Shown: piece after piece, positions 12,883 to 24,300 of the stretch
Layout of the letters: every line of letters starts with the position of its first letter
Position numbering within the stretch: the first letter of the stretch is position 1
Assembly: GCA_964057225.1 (NCBI GenBank)
Contig: OZ059896.1
Coordinates: 9,052,001-9,116,000 of the forward strand
Direction of reading: 5' to 3'
Length of the DNA: 64,000 nucleotides
From: Auanema rhodensis
Taxonomy: Eukaryota > Nematoda > Chromadorea > Rhabditida > Rhabditidae
Notes under the pieces: generated by a model
Seen by the model: only the letters and a program-made list of their open reading frames with translations
Databases searched by the model: none
What the model was told of the DNA's origin: nothing
Made by a program: the position numbers and the translations under genes

Positions 12883-13078
12883 TCTAAAAAATTTCCCATT
12901 ATATGACGTAGACTGGTTAATGAATCAAATATTTAATTCCATTCAAACCATTTTCTTCATATCTGAGGCAATAAATTAAAAATTCAACAAATATAGATCA
13001 AGCTTAAGCTCTGCCCCGCCCTCATCGTATAAACGAAAGTCTCATTCACTTGTGATCTCGCAAGAGAGAAAGCTCATC
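12883..13078. promoter_or_regulatory. Short bidirectional promoter region
   Basis: Only 196 bases separate the start of the unrecognised minus-strand gene from the start of the neuropeptide gene on the plus strand. Both promoters, or the trans-splice outron of the left gene, must fit here. I see no clear TATA element that I would trust. Confidence 0.45.
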
Positions 13079-13582
13079 ATGCAATCTACTGTAACTATTA
13101 TCTTGGCTTTCATGCTGGCTCTACCGTAAGTTAACCTTTTTCTTTCATAATATTGAGAACATCATTATTAATTTTAGCTTTGCTGAAGCTTCGGAACAAC
13201 AGGCAGATGAATATTACAACCAAATAATGGCAAAATTCTTAGCTTCCAAGTAAGTTTTTTTCTACAGTTATAAAAATATTAATAATCAAGCTATAACGAA
13301 CTATGACAAAATAGCAAAAATTTGAAGTATGCTTCATCAAAACGGAACCCGCCTATTATTGGAGCACGTTTACTTAGATCGAGTAATCAAAAAAAAAAAC
13401 ATAACTTGTCTCATTACATTTTAATTTGTAAATAATATTTTATTTCCAGAGATCAAGCTAGACCACTTGGCTTTAGATCTTTCAAGAGATCCCCACATAA
13501 TATCGATACTCGCGCTTTAAATCAGTTTAAGAACTGCTACTTCAGTCCAATACAATGCGTTCTTATGGAAAGGAGAAGATAA
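13079..13582 (+). CDS. Allatostatin-C-like neuropeptide precursor
   Basis: Three exons (13079-13125, 13178-13249, 13450-13582) give 83 aa. Residues 1 to about 20 are a signal peptide (MQSTVTIILAFMLALPFAEA). A KR dibasic site follows RSF, and the last part contains NCYFSPIQCV with two Cys six residues apart. This spacing and the C-Y-F-x-P-I-x-C core are the hallmark of arthropod allatostatin C (CYFNPISC), whose peptide is closed by a disulphide and acts through a somatostatin-like receptor. The C-terminus continues with a basic ERRR that could be trimmed. The mature peptide would run from after KR to about M79. A single copy per precursor is typical of AstC. The gene is head to head with an unrelated nuclear-type gene. 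Confidence 0.82.
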
Positions 13583-14020
13583 TATGTGTTGGTTTTCCTG
13601 GTTATGCCACGTGAATAAATTGTGTTAATAGTTTTTTTTTAATGTTGTCTTTATTTTAAAAGTTGAATATTTTATTACAAATATAATCGTAAAGTTCCAA
13701 CACTTTCAAATTCTGAGTATATATCTCAAATGTCTTTAATAGCAGATGGTTTGCTTAAATAAAGGCAAGATTCGAATCTGCTCCCACGCCGATAGTTAGT
13801 TAATTCCTTTAAATTCTCACCCTCGTAAAGAAATTAATTGATGACTTCCATACTTTTGCTTTAGAATTTTTAAATATATTCGTGTGAAGATTTGGAATTT
13901 AGAAGGAATGAGACTATATAATCCATTAAATATGATTATTAGTTCGGTATTGTAAATATAGAACTGAAAAATCTCCCGTATTCAAAGATTTAATTTCATC
14001 CATTATATGCTTTAAATCTT
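13583..14020. other. 3' flank between convergent genes
   Basis: The neuropeptide gene and the protease gene end toward each other here. AATAAA (13613-13618) lies about 30 bases past the peptide stop codon. No further coding pattern is visible. Confidence 0.5.
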
Positions 14021-15410
14021 TTACAAATAAGAGCATTGCTGCTGACCGCCTTTAAGCTGATGAGTAAGCCCTCTCTGATTTAAAATTCTCTGGACGTTTT
14101 CAAGTTTAGTACGGAGGTCGACAATGACAACAAAATCGTACTTCATGCAACGGGCTTTCTGTAATATTAAGATATTTGTTGGGAAAAAAATATTCTGAAC
14201 CTCATCCGGTGTTTGATCAATATCGGCCTTTGTATCTGGGATCCATGCACTTAGTTCGGAAACTATTCCAACCTGTAAAAGAGCAGTGTGGATTTTTGCT
14301 TTTTTTTTTCAAATAATAACCAAAAAGTTTTGTCCTCGAACTAAGCAGTATACTGGAGAACCAGAATCACCCTAAAAATAGATGAGTAAAAGTTCATGAG
14401 CATTGGCTTTTGTCCTATTATTTTGAGAAGGCGATATACCCACATACTTTAATATGTTCATTATATGAATATATTCAAGGTAATGTTTGGATCAAGAAAA
14501 TTTTCAAACCCCTCACCATGCAAAGTTTAGTTAATGGCGACAAAGGCTCACCAACAAGAACTTTATTTTCGTCAAATTTACGAATACTTAAGCGTAGGAT
14601 AGCCATTGATGGTTCATCAGTTTGAACATCTATAATTTAAAAGTTTTTTATGTCATAAGGAATAGGTGTTACCTCCATTTCTCCCCCAACCATTTGCAAA
14701 GCAAAATGAAGTTTCTAATTCGAGATCAGATATCGGGATCGTCAAATAAGCAAACATAGGATTGGGCTTAACAATATTTTTTTTCTTTTTTTTCCTTCGC
14801 TAACTTACTTTAACAGGAACTGTAAATGGTGTTGGAGGGAGACGAGCAATTTCTGGTCCTTTTTTAACATGACAAGCTTCGGAAATTGGTCTAGGAAGAT
14901 AAACTATGGCTAAATCTTCACTTCCATCTTCACTCTACATAAATTAATTTAAGACAAATTAGAAGAACATTAGTACTTCCAAGTATGAAGGGAGCATATC
15001 AATAGCTCTTGATATAAGTCTTATTTGCTGGGGGTCGTACTTCCGGATATTAAATGTATTCAAGCGTACTTGAACAGATGTAGCACTGAAATCATGTGAA
15101 GTTCGAAAAAAAATTAAAAAAACCCATACAATGAGGAGTTATGATAAACACAATGAGCAGCTGTCAGAATTATATTTGGTGCAATTAAGGAACCACCACA
15201 AATAATTCTCCTATTGGTGTTATTTAGACTTTTCGATCCAATCAATAGAACAGCTTGAGATTTAACTTCTGAAGTCAAATCATTAATCATAACTTGCTAA
15301 AAATGATTGTGTTTACTAGCACTAGTTGTTGGTACTCCATTTATGACAGAGTAAGCAGATTGAACAGAAATTAAAAGAAATAAGGCAGTTTGTAGAGAAC
15401 GGTACGGCAT
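14021..15410 (-). CDS. Secreted trypsin-like serine protease (S1 family)
   Basis: Starts MPYRSLQTALFLLISVQSAY, a clear signal peptide, and runs through about eight exons to ...GGQQQCSYL. The catalytic triad is visible: IICGGSLIAPNIILTAAHC contains the His, DLAIVYLPRPI supplies the Asp, and GDSGSPVYC supplies the Ser. Cys pairs sit around the His loop and the Ser loop as in chymotrypsin folds. The block CFANGWGRNG is the usual C..GWG strand. The mature N-terminus may begin at VINGVP, which resembles the IxGG activation site but lacks the second Gly, so activation may differ. The C-terminal extension after the Ser block (KARCMKYDFVVIVDLRTKLE) is longer than in simple digestive trypsins and resembles nematode TRY-type proteins. 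The substrate is unknown. All three catalytic residues are present, so it is likely active. Confidence 0.87.
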
Positions 15411-15841
15411 GTTTAGGAATAAAATGAATTTTAAAATTTGCAATCACTTGTGATGTTTTTTTTTCTGAATTTTTCACCGTCATCAATATGATTAACCACG
15501 TAAACCATCAATTTCATCGAAATTTAACATTTATTTATATATCTAATAAAAACATAATTTCATTCCGAAACATATACATTCATATTTGGGTGAAAAAATC
15601 TGAAATTGTTCTGTACAACTCAATTATTTTCTTAACGTTTCTGGAATATTTTTAGATTTTCTCAAAAAGGATAAATAACCGAACATAGTCTACAAACATT
15701 GCATTTTTCACTACATATATTTATTTTGTAATTTATAACATGCTTTATAGTATCAATTTACTGTTGAGACATCTTTATAAAAAATAAAAAAAAATGTAAT
15801 TTTATGCTCTTTTCTATTTGCTTATTTGAAGACCGAGCACC
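15411..15841. other. Promoter of the protease and upstream flank of tRNA
   Basis: About 430 AT-rich bases with no coding pattern. It contains the protease upstream region and the 5' flank of the tRNA gene. Confidence 0.4.
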
Positions 15842-15913
15842 GGTTCCATGGTGTAGCGGTTAGCACTCAGGACTCTGAATCCTGCGACCCGAGTTCAAAT
15901 CTCGGTGGAACCT
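15842..15913 (+). tRNA. tRNA-Gln (CTG anticodon)
   Basis: A 72-base cloverleaf without intron. The acceptor arm pairs GGTTCCA with TGGAACC. The anticodon arm is CAGGA-CTCTGAA-TCCTG, so the anticodon is CTG. The T arm contains GAGTTCAAATCTC and serves as B box; TAGCGGTTAGCAC in the D arm is the A box. No CCA is encoded, as expected in a eukaryote. Confidence 0.95.
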
Positions 15914-16029
15914 ATGTTTTGGAATAATGATAAGACATTTTATATTCGATACAGTATTTTTCTATACAGTAGTAGTGTTTTTAGTTGAAATTATTTAAAA
16001 AAAAATTTATTTTGTTTTTGCTCTCGTTT

Positions 16030-16620
16030 TCTGAAATAACTTTCTACAAGGAACAGATGCGTAATTGTCTTGAGCTGTATTCCAATCGTGGTTTGAATGC
16101 TTTGAAAGCTCATAATCTTCTTCAATCCACTTATGTTGAAGATATTCCTTCTTATAGTACCTGTAGTTCAAATTTTATGTACCTCTAACTTCTGAAATCT
16201 GAAAAGGTGATGTTATGCTGTTTTTGGGATGAAAAAGAAATAATTCATTAGGAAATTGTTGAATTATGAGAAGACGTTGAATAGATGGCTCTATTCTGAA
16301 CAAATTCAACGCTGTATCATTGAAAGGCCCACGCAAACCCAAGAAAATCTTTCTTCAACATGACCTGTAACTTATACCTATTCACCTTGCTTCTTCTGAT
16401 TACATTCATATCTTGCTGACCTTGCTTCTTCTGATTACATTCATATCGATTGAGCACTTTTTAAAGGGGAAAACTTTCAAAAATGAAGAAAACGCCTCTC
16501 TAACCTATTTTTTTCAGACAAAATCTAAAGAAGTTTTCAGAAAAAAAAAGAAATTTGGTTAAGAATGAGCAGAAAGCCTTGGAAAATTAATGGTATTATT
16601 CTTTTAGGTTTCTGGAAACA
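16030..16620 (+). pseudogene. Mariner-type transposase relic
   Basis: Three separate reading frames resemble consecutive parts of a Tc1/mariner transposase of the mariner (DD34D) branch. Positions 16054-16185 read EQMRNCLELYSNRGLNAL..., similar to the mariner N-terminal helix-turn-helix, and end at EDIPSYSTC. Positions 16296-16355 read EQIQRCIIERPTQTQENLSS, similar to the second DNA-binding helix region. Positions 16419-16610 read DLASSDYIHI, then EHFLKGKTFKNEENASL and TKSKEVFRK, which match the PDLAPSDYHLF...FLKGK end of mariner with its third catalytic Asp. The core carrying the first two catalytic Asp residues is missing, several stops and shifts interrupt the frame, and a 29-bp unit is duplicated. 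It is a dead copy. I could not place terminal inverted repeats. Confidence 0.68.
16384..16447 (+). repeat. 29-bp perfect direct duplication inside the mariner relic
   Basis: The unit ACCTTGCTTCTTCTGATTAC plus ATTCATATC occurs at 16384-16412 and again at 16419-16447, separated by TTGCTG. It encodes the LASSDYIHI block of the transposase, so the catalytic-Asp block is present twice. Confidence 0.9.
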
Positions 16621-16842
16621 TGTTTTAAAATGCGCGGGGGTGCGCGGCGCGAAAACCGAAGAAAGAATTGCATTCAAACATTTTTCTTATAATAAAGTAA
16701 GTAGTTGAGTAGTTCGTTTATTTTATTTTGCCGATTTGGTTTTGAAATTTTACATACTAGTATGTAAAATATAAAATTTTAAGTACTTGACTGGACGGGG
16801 TTTCATTTTCTTGTTCAAACTTTAGATTAAACTGTTACTAAC

Positions 16843-17426
16843 ATGTCGGAATTATTGGCTGGTGTCGAAATTCAATTGAAGGATGGATCTAAAGTCGATG
16901 CAGGGAAATATTTGAAAGACAAGGTAGATATATATATCATTTTATATTTTTTTTTCTTTTTAGTTTGTCGGACTCTATTTTTCTGCTAGCTGGTGCCCAC
17001 CATGCAGAGCTTTCACACCTAAGTTAAAAGTACAATTTTAAAAATAATTTCATTACAAAAATATTCTAATCTTTAGGAGTTCTATAATGCAGTAAAGAAG
17101 AACCATCCTGAGTTTGAAGTAATTTTCGTATCTCGTGATAGAGCTGCTGAAGATCTTCAAAATTATTATAATGACAACATGGGAGATTGGGCTCTCATTC
17201 CATTCGGAGACGCTAAGATACAGTATGTTCTACTTTTTATAAGTTCTGCAATATTTTTGTTTTCAGAGAATTACTTGAGAAGTATGAAGTAAAAACTATT
17301 CCTTCAATGAGAATGATAAAAGCTGACGGTACCATTGTTGTTCAAGATGCTCGAACAGAAGTTCAAGAGCAAGGTATGGAGGATCCAGAAGCAGTTTATG
17401 AATCATGGGAGGCTTTTAACATGTAA
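16843..17426 (+). CDS. Thioredoxin-like / nucleoredoxin-like protein
   Basis: Four exons (16843-16923, 16964-17029, 17077-17222, 17267-17426) give 150 aa. The fold is a single thioredoxin domain: the strand FVGLYFSASW leads into the redox motif WCPPCR at about residues 37-42, followed by AFTPKLKEFY, FEVIFVSRDR and the cis-Pro loop KTIPSMRMI. The CPPC centre and the VSRDR block place it with tryparedoxin/nucleoredoxin-like proteins (thioredoxin-like 8 domain) rather than classic CGPC thioredoxins. No signal peptide is seen, so it is probably cytosolic and reduces disulphides or handles peroxides. The start lies 18 bases behind a CTTTAG acceptor. Similar proteins occur as small families in nematodes; I cannot choose the orthologue. 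Confidence 0.9.
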
Positions 17427-17850
17427 CATCTTAATTTGCTTGATTGTTTGTGTATGTACTTAAGTATTAATTTAAAATTAATATTTTGGTTTTTATTCTG
17501 TATTACTCCCCCACCTCAAAGCCTTAAGGCCTTCTTTGGAAACTAATAAACTTGTTTCTAGAATTTTTCATCTAATAATGATAATGCTTTATTTCATCAA
17601 TTATTTCTAATGATTTCATAAGGTGTAGTGCATTTCAGTATTCGTTGCCTAGATAAGAGGACGTATTGCAGCCGGTAGCAAAATAATCTCGTAGTTATCA
17701 AATCCTTGAAAGCAATTAAAGCATGAATAGGTATAGAAAGGAGCAGATTAGGTAATGATTTATGTTTTCAATAAAAATATATACATATTTTCGTAATAAT
17801 TCTTATTTTGATGCACTATTCTCTGTTACCGGTACTTATTAAAAGAAAAC
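17427..17850. other. 3' flanks of convergent genes
   Basis: The nucleoredoxin-like gene and the BPI-like gene converge here. AATAAA at about 17544 lies about 120 bases after the first stop. No coding pattern found in either strand. Confidence 0.5.
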
Positions 17851-20322
17851 CTAGATATCCATATCTGCGAAAGTTTCTTGCATTTTCATACGTAGAGCAT
17901 TTTCGTTCAAAATAAAGTCTGTTCCCAATTCGATGAATCCGCTGTGAACTTTAAGCTTTGGTTCTATGAATTTAATTGAATCCTGAACAAAGTTTAGACC
18001 GCAAGATTTAATTTAGTTCTAACCTGCAATGGGAATGACACTCCTTTTTTGAGAGCTTGACTCAGTTGTGGTCCTATAAATGTTTTCGCCAATGGTGTCA
18101 GTTGTTGAATAGCAGCTGGATCGATTTCAATTGAAGCGCGATGAAGACGAACAGCTAATCTGCAAATCACAAAAAACGAGATATAGTCTGTTCCATGGAT
18201 TAATTCGGTTTTTCTTCACTAGCTGTCAACACATTATAAAAATACCTATTTAGTTTCAAATCTCCACTTAGACGACCACCTTCAGCGCTTAGATTAATGT
18301 CAGCTTGACCATCGGCCGATGAAACCATGACTTGTTTTATATGTCCTTTGTAGTCCACATATGTAATAATTCTGGCTTAAAATATTGTTTTGAAATGTTT
18401 CTTTATTAATTTTTGTTTTTATAGCTTTTGTAACTTACATGATAAACGAATAGCTCCTGCATCTCCGTTGAACGCGAATTCTGGCAAACCATGTGGTATA
18501 AGTACAAAAGAAGCTGTAGCGTTTGGATAAGCCTATCGCACATAAAAATATACATTTCAGAAAAAAAATATCATACTTGAGCAAGAGCAGGAATTAATTT
18601 TCCAACACACACAGAAGAAGCAAAACCACCTTGTCCTGAACAACTAGTTGATACCAAACCTTTATACTGATGAGGGAGGTTCTTTTTATTAAGCTGGAAA
18701 CAGAGATCAATAGAATATTTTATAATATATACAATATTGACTTCAATATTCAACTTATTCGTTTGATAGGCGTGATAAAGAAGAGAATTGAATATGTAAT
18801 CGGAGCCATAAAAGTATAGCATACGCTCTGCATCTTCATCAGTGTTCATTGGTCTACAACAAATATTAATTTCAATTATAACCTATTTATAAGGATACCT
18901 TGGATAAAATGGAGTAGGTTCTGAGGTATCAACATATCTTACTTCACCTTTAAACAAAGTTTATAATAAAAAGTATTAAATACAATATATATTACCTTTA
19001 TTTTGAGTTTCGAAATAGTCATAAGTAACAATAGGATCAGCAATATTACGATTATCGATGTATAGCCCTTCAACAAAATCAGTGATAAATCTGAAGAAAG
19101 GAATCAAACTCAAGTTTTAGGAGTTTCAAAGCTTAATCTCAATGTGTCCCACCTCTTCATTACTGTATTGTCAGTTATATCTCCTTTGAAATGGTCACCA
19201 AAATTAGTTCTGGCAAGTTTTGCGAACATTTTTGGACTATTATCTTCAATTAAATGCTTCAATTTCTTGCAAAACATTGTAGGAATACGCTGACGAATAC
19301 CATCATTGATAAATCCCTTAATGTATATTGTTGAGAAATGGCTTAGATAAACTGGTATACTTCTAGGGTTTTTACTAAAGGCCCCATTGGACCTTGAGGA
19401 TTTATATTGAAATGACTTCTTCCAATAATTGTTGAACAGTTAGGAACCTATAGAATTCAGTAATAACTTCATTGGAAACTGTCGCTGGTACCTGGACTGA
19501 CATCATTCCATGAGCATTTTTAGAAAATTCAGCTGTTAAAGCTACAGTCATGCCAACTAGACTGCCATCGACTGTACCACCTACCTGCATAGGACCCCCC
19601 GTTCCAAAGAAATTTCCAGATAAACTAAACTTGATAATAACAAAAATAATAATTTAATGTTTTACGCTATATCCATATTTTCCAAGCCAAACACAATGAA
19701 GCGAGGTGGAAGAAAGTTAACAACAGAAACCTGAGGTTGAAATCAAGTTTAGACAAAAGCAAAATGAGAAACACTGACTTGTGGTGGATTATATTGAAGA
19801 ACGTTCACATTATTAAGACTAACAAATCCTTCTAAGCCTGGCTGTGAAAATGGAAATGAGGTACTGTATCCTCTAAGATTTGCTATCTGATAGAATTGCT
19901 TCAGTTTCAACATATTAGAATTTGAAACATACTTGTTCATTTAATAATTTAACACCAATTGTTTTTATATGATTTATGCCCTTTTTAGTTAAACGAATCT
20001 TTACTCCAGGATTACCTGAATTAGGCTAAGAATTAGACAATATATGTCACAACTTTCTCCTTTAAAGGATACTAAAAAGATCGATATTGCTTTGGACTAT
20101 AAAGATAGAAAATGAAAAAATAAGAAACAAGGTAATCTTTTAATCAGATTATAAGTTAAATTCAAATAGAGTTGATTTGAAAAAAGTTAAACGAAAATAA
20201 AAAAAAAACTGACCAGGTTCTCTATACCATTCTGATAGTGTTTGGTGATATATTTGCCTAGATTCAATACAATATATTAAAAGAAGTAGCAATAATGTAA
20301 TATTTATCAAGCTAGGTATCAT
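17851..20322 (-). CDS. BPI/LBP/CETP-family secreted lipid-binding protein
   Basis: Starts MIPSLINITLLLLLLIYCIE, a strong signal peptide, and runs over about twelve exons to ...FADMDI. The N-terminal BPI barrel signature is clear: NPGVKIRLTKKGINHIKTIG followed by LLNEQ and later FPFSQPGLEGFVSLNNVNV. Middle exons read GGPMQVGGTVDGSLVGMTVA and SVQVPATV, strand-rich as expected. The C-terminal half contains one Cys pair candidate (CVGKL / SCSGQGG) and ends with an LRLHRASIEID-type strand block read from 18180 downward. Such proteins bind lipopolysaccharide, phospholipid or other lipids outside the cell; the nematode members have poorly known roles. Both barrels appear present, so the protein looks complete. 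I cannot assign a specific paralogue. Confidence 0.85.
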
Positions 20323-21353
20323 AACTTGACCAAGAAGCTGGATTAAGCGGACCAACTGTGGAGATTACACACAGAAGATACCCCCTCCCCAACTTTGTCG
20401 ATGAACTCAAGGAGAGAGGGGGAGGAGATGGAAAAGACTATAATGTTTCTGACCATAGAAATTGACAAGAAAGTGAAAGAATGTGGAACAGCAGAGGGCG
20501 AGAAGAGAGACGGTAACGTTGTGGAAAGGATAATGATGAAGAATAGTGGATGATGGCTGAATGATTGTTGGTTGGACTGGTTCATCCTTAGACGCTTCAT
20601 ATCACTAGAATAGTTTCCTTTCAGCCTGTCTTGTAATCTCACTCTATCTCGTTCTCTTTCTGTTTCTCTCTATTAGTCTCCATCTTCGCGTTCGCCAAGA
20701 AGTTATCTAAATCTCTATGAAGCTGGACAGAAAGAAGATGACATGAAAATCGTCATCTAAAATCATTATTCGATGTGTCGTTTCTATTTGAAACTGTACA
20801 TTCGAGGTGTTTCTCGAGTCTGTTTCTTATGTTTCTGACATGTTTCTGTTGTGCTTGTCATGTTTATCATTGAGATAACATAAAAAATCGTGTAATACTT
20901 GTATTATAATAAACTTCTTTATTAATATAATCTATTATATTCGACAACATCTATTCTTAATATAGAAAAAAAACTTATTTTTATATAAGCGACATATGAA
21001 TTTATGCTTCATATACAAAAGTCCTCTAATTGACCATATATAACATAGTCAGAAAGCACCATATAGCAAAGTCTCTATTATGTTATTCATATCATAGCAA
21101 ATACAAAAAAAGACTTCTTGGCAATTTGGCTTTCAAATTAACATAGTATTTGGTATATTGAACATAAGACTATAAAAGTCTTTAATTTGAATGAAAGTAA
21201 TAGAAAGAATATTTGGAGAATAGGGGAAAAGTTAGAAAGGGGAGAGATTAAGAAGGAGATAGATGAAAATCTGTGTAGAGAAACAGAATACCTAAACAAG
21301 GAATGTTTCAATATAGTATATTTGACGAGACAGATTTCTAGGCTCCTAGAAGT
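20323..21353. other. Upstream region of the BPI-like gene; no gene found
   Basis: About 1 kb. The segment 20380-20540 is purine-rich on the plus strand (GGAGGAGATGG, GAAGAGAGACGG) and is probably promoter or 5' leader of the BPI-like gene. Segment 21180-21350 has an open frame on the plus strand with AT-rich, unspecific codons, which I do not believe. The transporter 3' UTR lies at the right end. Confidence 0.4.
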
Positions 21354-24300
21354 TTACAAGGTTTGGAACTCTTGAAGCTCTTCCCCATCAATAGCCTCAT
21401 TAGTGATATCCTTGATCGATATATCAGGACGGAACAGTTTTTTGCATTTCTGTAATAAATACAATATTGTTTTGATATAAAATTCTTTTATATGTATATA
21501 TATCTGACCTCTGAGAAAGTACCGGTTGTGGTAAACCATGCATACACACAGTATCCTGGGATACAAAGCATTGATGAAAGTGACAAGAACCATCCAAAGA
21601 TATGTCCCCAGAGTGGATAATCATAGTTGTAAGCAGCAATACGCAATGGTTGATACTTAATCAAACCGAAAATGAGAACACCCTAAAAAGAAAATTTATA
21701 AAGAAGCATAAAGCTTTAACTATAGGTTATTAATATAATTATTCTTCAATTTATAAGTACTTTCGTTTAAAATTGAAGAAGAACATGCAACATGTTCAAC
21801 AGGGTCTTCTAAGTTCATCATTAATGCTCATGATATCATAAATATTTTTATTTATTTTTAATATTTTCTTATTTTAAAATTTTTTTAAAATATTTTCAAC
21901 TATTCTATTAACTATTTAACTTTTTATTATATACATATGTGTATATTTGTTTGATTTCACATCCTGCTTGAGATGGAATGAGATGAATGTGATTTGAAAG
22001 TTTAATAGGTGATACGACAAATTGCCTTTAACTTGGAACATATGCTCATTGAAATCAAGGTGTTAAGGGAAAGTCCACAAACGATAAATGACAACTGCTC
22101 TTTTCAATTTTCTTCATTTGTCCACCCTCTTCAGGACGTTTTCAAACTTTTCTTCAATCTTTTGAGATAATTCATCAGCTACCAACACATGTACACATTT
22201 TAACTTTTCTTATTGGTTCATGAATTCTCTCGTAAAGCTAGTTTGAAATAATAATAAAAATTAGAATTGTAGAAAAAATGAAAAGAAAATTATTTAAAAT
22301 TAAGAAACATGTTTGTATCAGCCTTTTCTATCTCATCCACCTCCTCATCTCAACTTGAACTTATACTTGATGCTTGTCATAAGCATCAGCTTTCTTATTG
22401 TTTGAAAGTCATCTGTTGCAAGCAACTCTTGAATAGATCAATGATTTTAAAGATCAGACCATTATTACAATTATAATTTCAAATATTTTGAAAATTCATC
22501 CATCAAATTTTTAATTCAGATGAAGGCTTTCTTAAAAATTGCATTATTTACTTACACCACAGACTGCTGGAGTTGCAAACACCCAACAGAATTTCCACCA
22601 AGCACTTGGATAGTATCCAATCATACTCTTCATGTGATCATACCAACGGTCAATACCTATAAGTAAGTTGTGAAGATGAAGCTTTTCTGATTTGATTTGT
22701 CTCATAATATTATAAACTATCAAGCAATCTTACCTACACTCCATGATATAGCAATACATTCAAAGAATAGCAGCCAGAGTAAAGCCCAACCAGATGCAGC
22801 ATAGAAATCAAACAGTTGGAAGACATAAAATCCTCCTTCTGTCACTGTAGATAATCCAACAAAGTAGGATATGATACAGACAGATCCTATGAATATTTCT
22901 CGACCATATTTACGTCCTCGTGTCATAACTGGGAATTCATCGATGATGGCTGTGAAGAATCCTTCCATTGTGCAGAACTTAATATTCATTTTGTATTTAT
23001 AAATTTTAAAATGTAACTGTTTACTTGAGAATCAATACCCAAGAATAGAACCATTGAGAAGAAGAGTATAGACCAGACATTAGTATATGGTAGTTGAAGG
23101 ATTCCCGATGGATATGCCAAGAACAATAAACCAGGTCCAGCTTGAGCTACCTGTTATTTCAAGTTTTTAATTTTTTTGGTCGAATATCATTAATACTTAC
23201 CTCAGCGACACTCTTTCCTTGTTGAGTAGCCATGAATCCAATGAATGAGAATATGACAAAACCAGCAAAAACACTAGTTCCACTGTTGACGAAGCATACA
23301 GTTAAAGCTTGTCTGAAGTACAAATTTAAAACTTTAAACTATAAGTTTGAACGAAATTACTTATAAACATTATTATGGTAAGTGTTATAGCTTCCCAATG
23401 CTACCAATGCTCCAAGTCCCAATCCATAAGAGAAGAATACTTGTGTAACAGCATCAACCCATACCTACAATTAGGATTTTCTTATTACAGAAGTAAATCA
23501 TCAGCTATCTACCTTCGATTCCAATAACCGACTAAAGTCAGGTTTGAGATAGAATTCTAATCCAACACTAGCTCCTGGTAATGTAAGACCACGAATAAGA
23601 AGACAGAACAGCATAATATAAGGGAAAGAAGCAGTAAGGTATACAACCTTAAATTATAAAAATATTAAATTTAATTATAACTTAAATACCTTTCCAGTCC
23701 ACTTGACACCCTTGAAAATGCACAAATAGCAGATAATCCAAGCAATAAGAAGATAGAGAGCTAAGTCCCAACGAACACTTCCAGGATTCTCAATTCCATT
23801 AGATATTCCAAGTACTTGATAGCTATAAAGTAAAATATTTTATAAAAAATAATAATATTTCATAAATATTACTTCCAGAATTCTTTGACAGGTGATTGAA
23901 CAGCTAAATCACTAGATGAACAGAAAGTCCAATTTTTCTTTGCACCAATAAAATGAATTTTCTTATACTCAGTCAGATGTTCAGCAGTTAAAACCTGCAA
24001 AATTAGATAATTTCTTGTTGATTCAATGTTTTTCTTATTAAAATTACTTTGACATTGAAATATTGAGCAATACTACGGTTACTGTCACAAGGAATTTGCT
24101 CATATTCTGATCGACAATGGTTAGTATTCCAAGAATTATCACAATTTCTCCATGGAACATTATCATCAACTCGAATACTGTTGACCAAATAGCATAAAGC
24201 CCAAGCCAATACGACAATGTAATAGATATTAAGCCAGAAAGCCATGACAGCAGCAGCAATACCAACTCCTATATTATAAAAATTATATGATTATTAATAA

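Noticed and set aside
20343-20642. 99-codon frame on the minus strand upstream of the BPI-like gene
   Set aside because: Pyrimidine-driven (Ser/Leu/Pro/Phe), no splice context; likely promoter or leader sequence.
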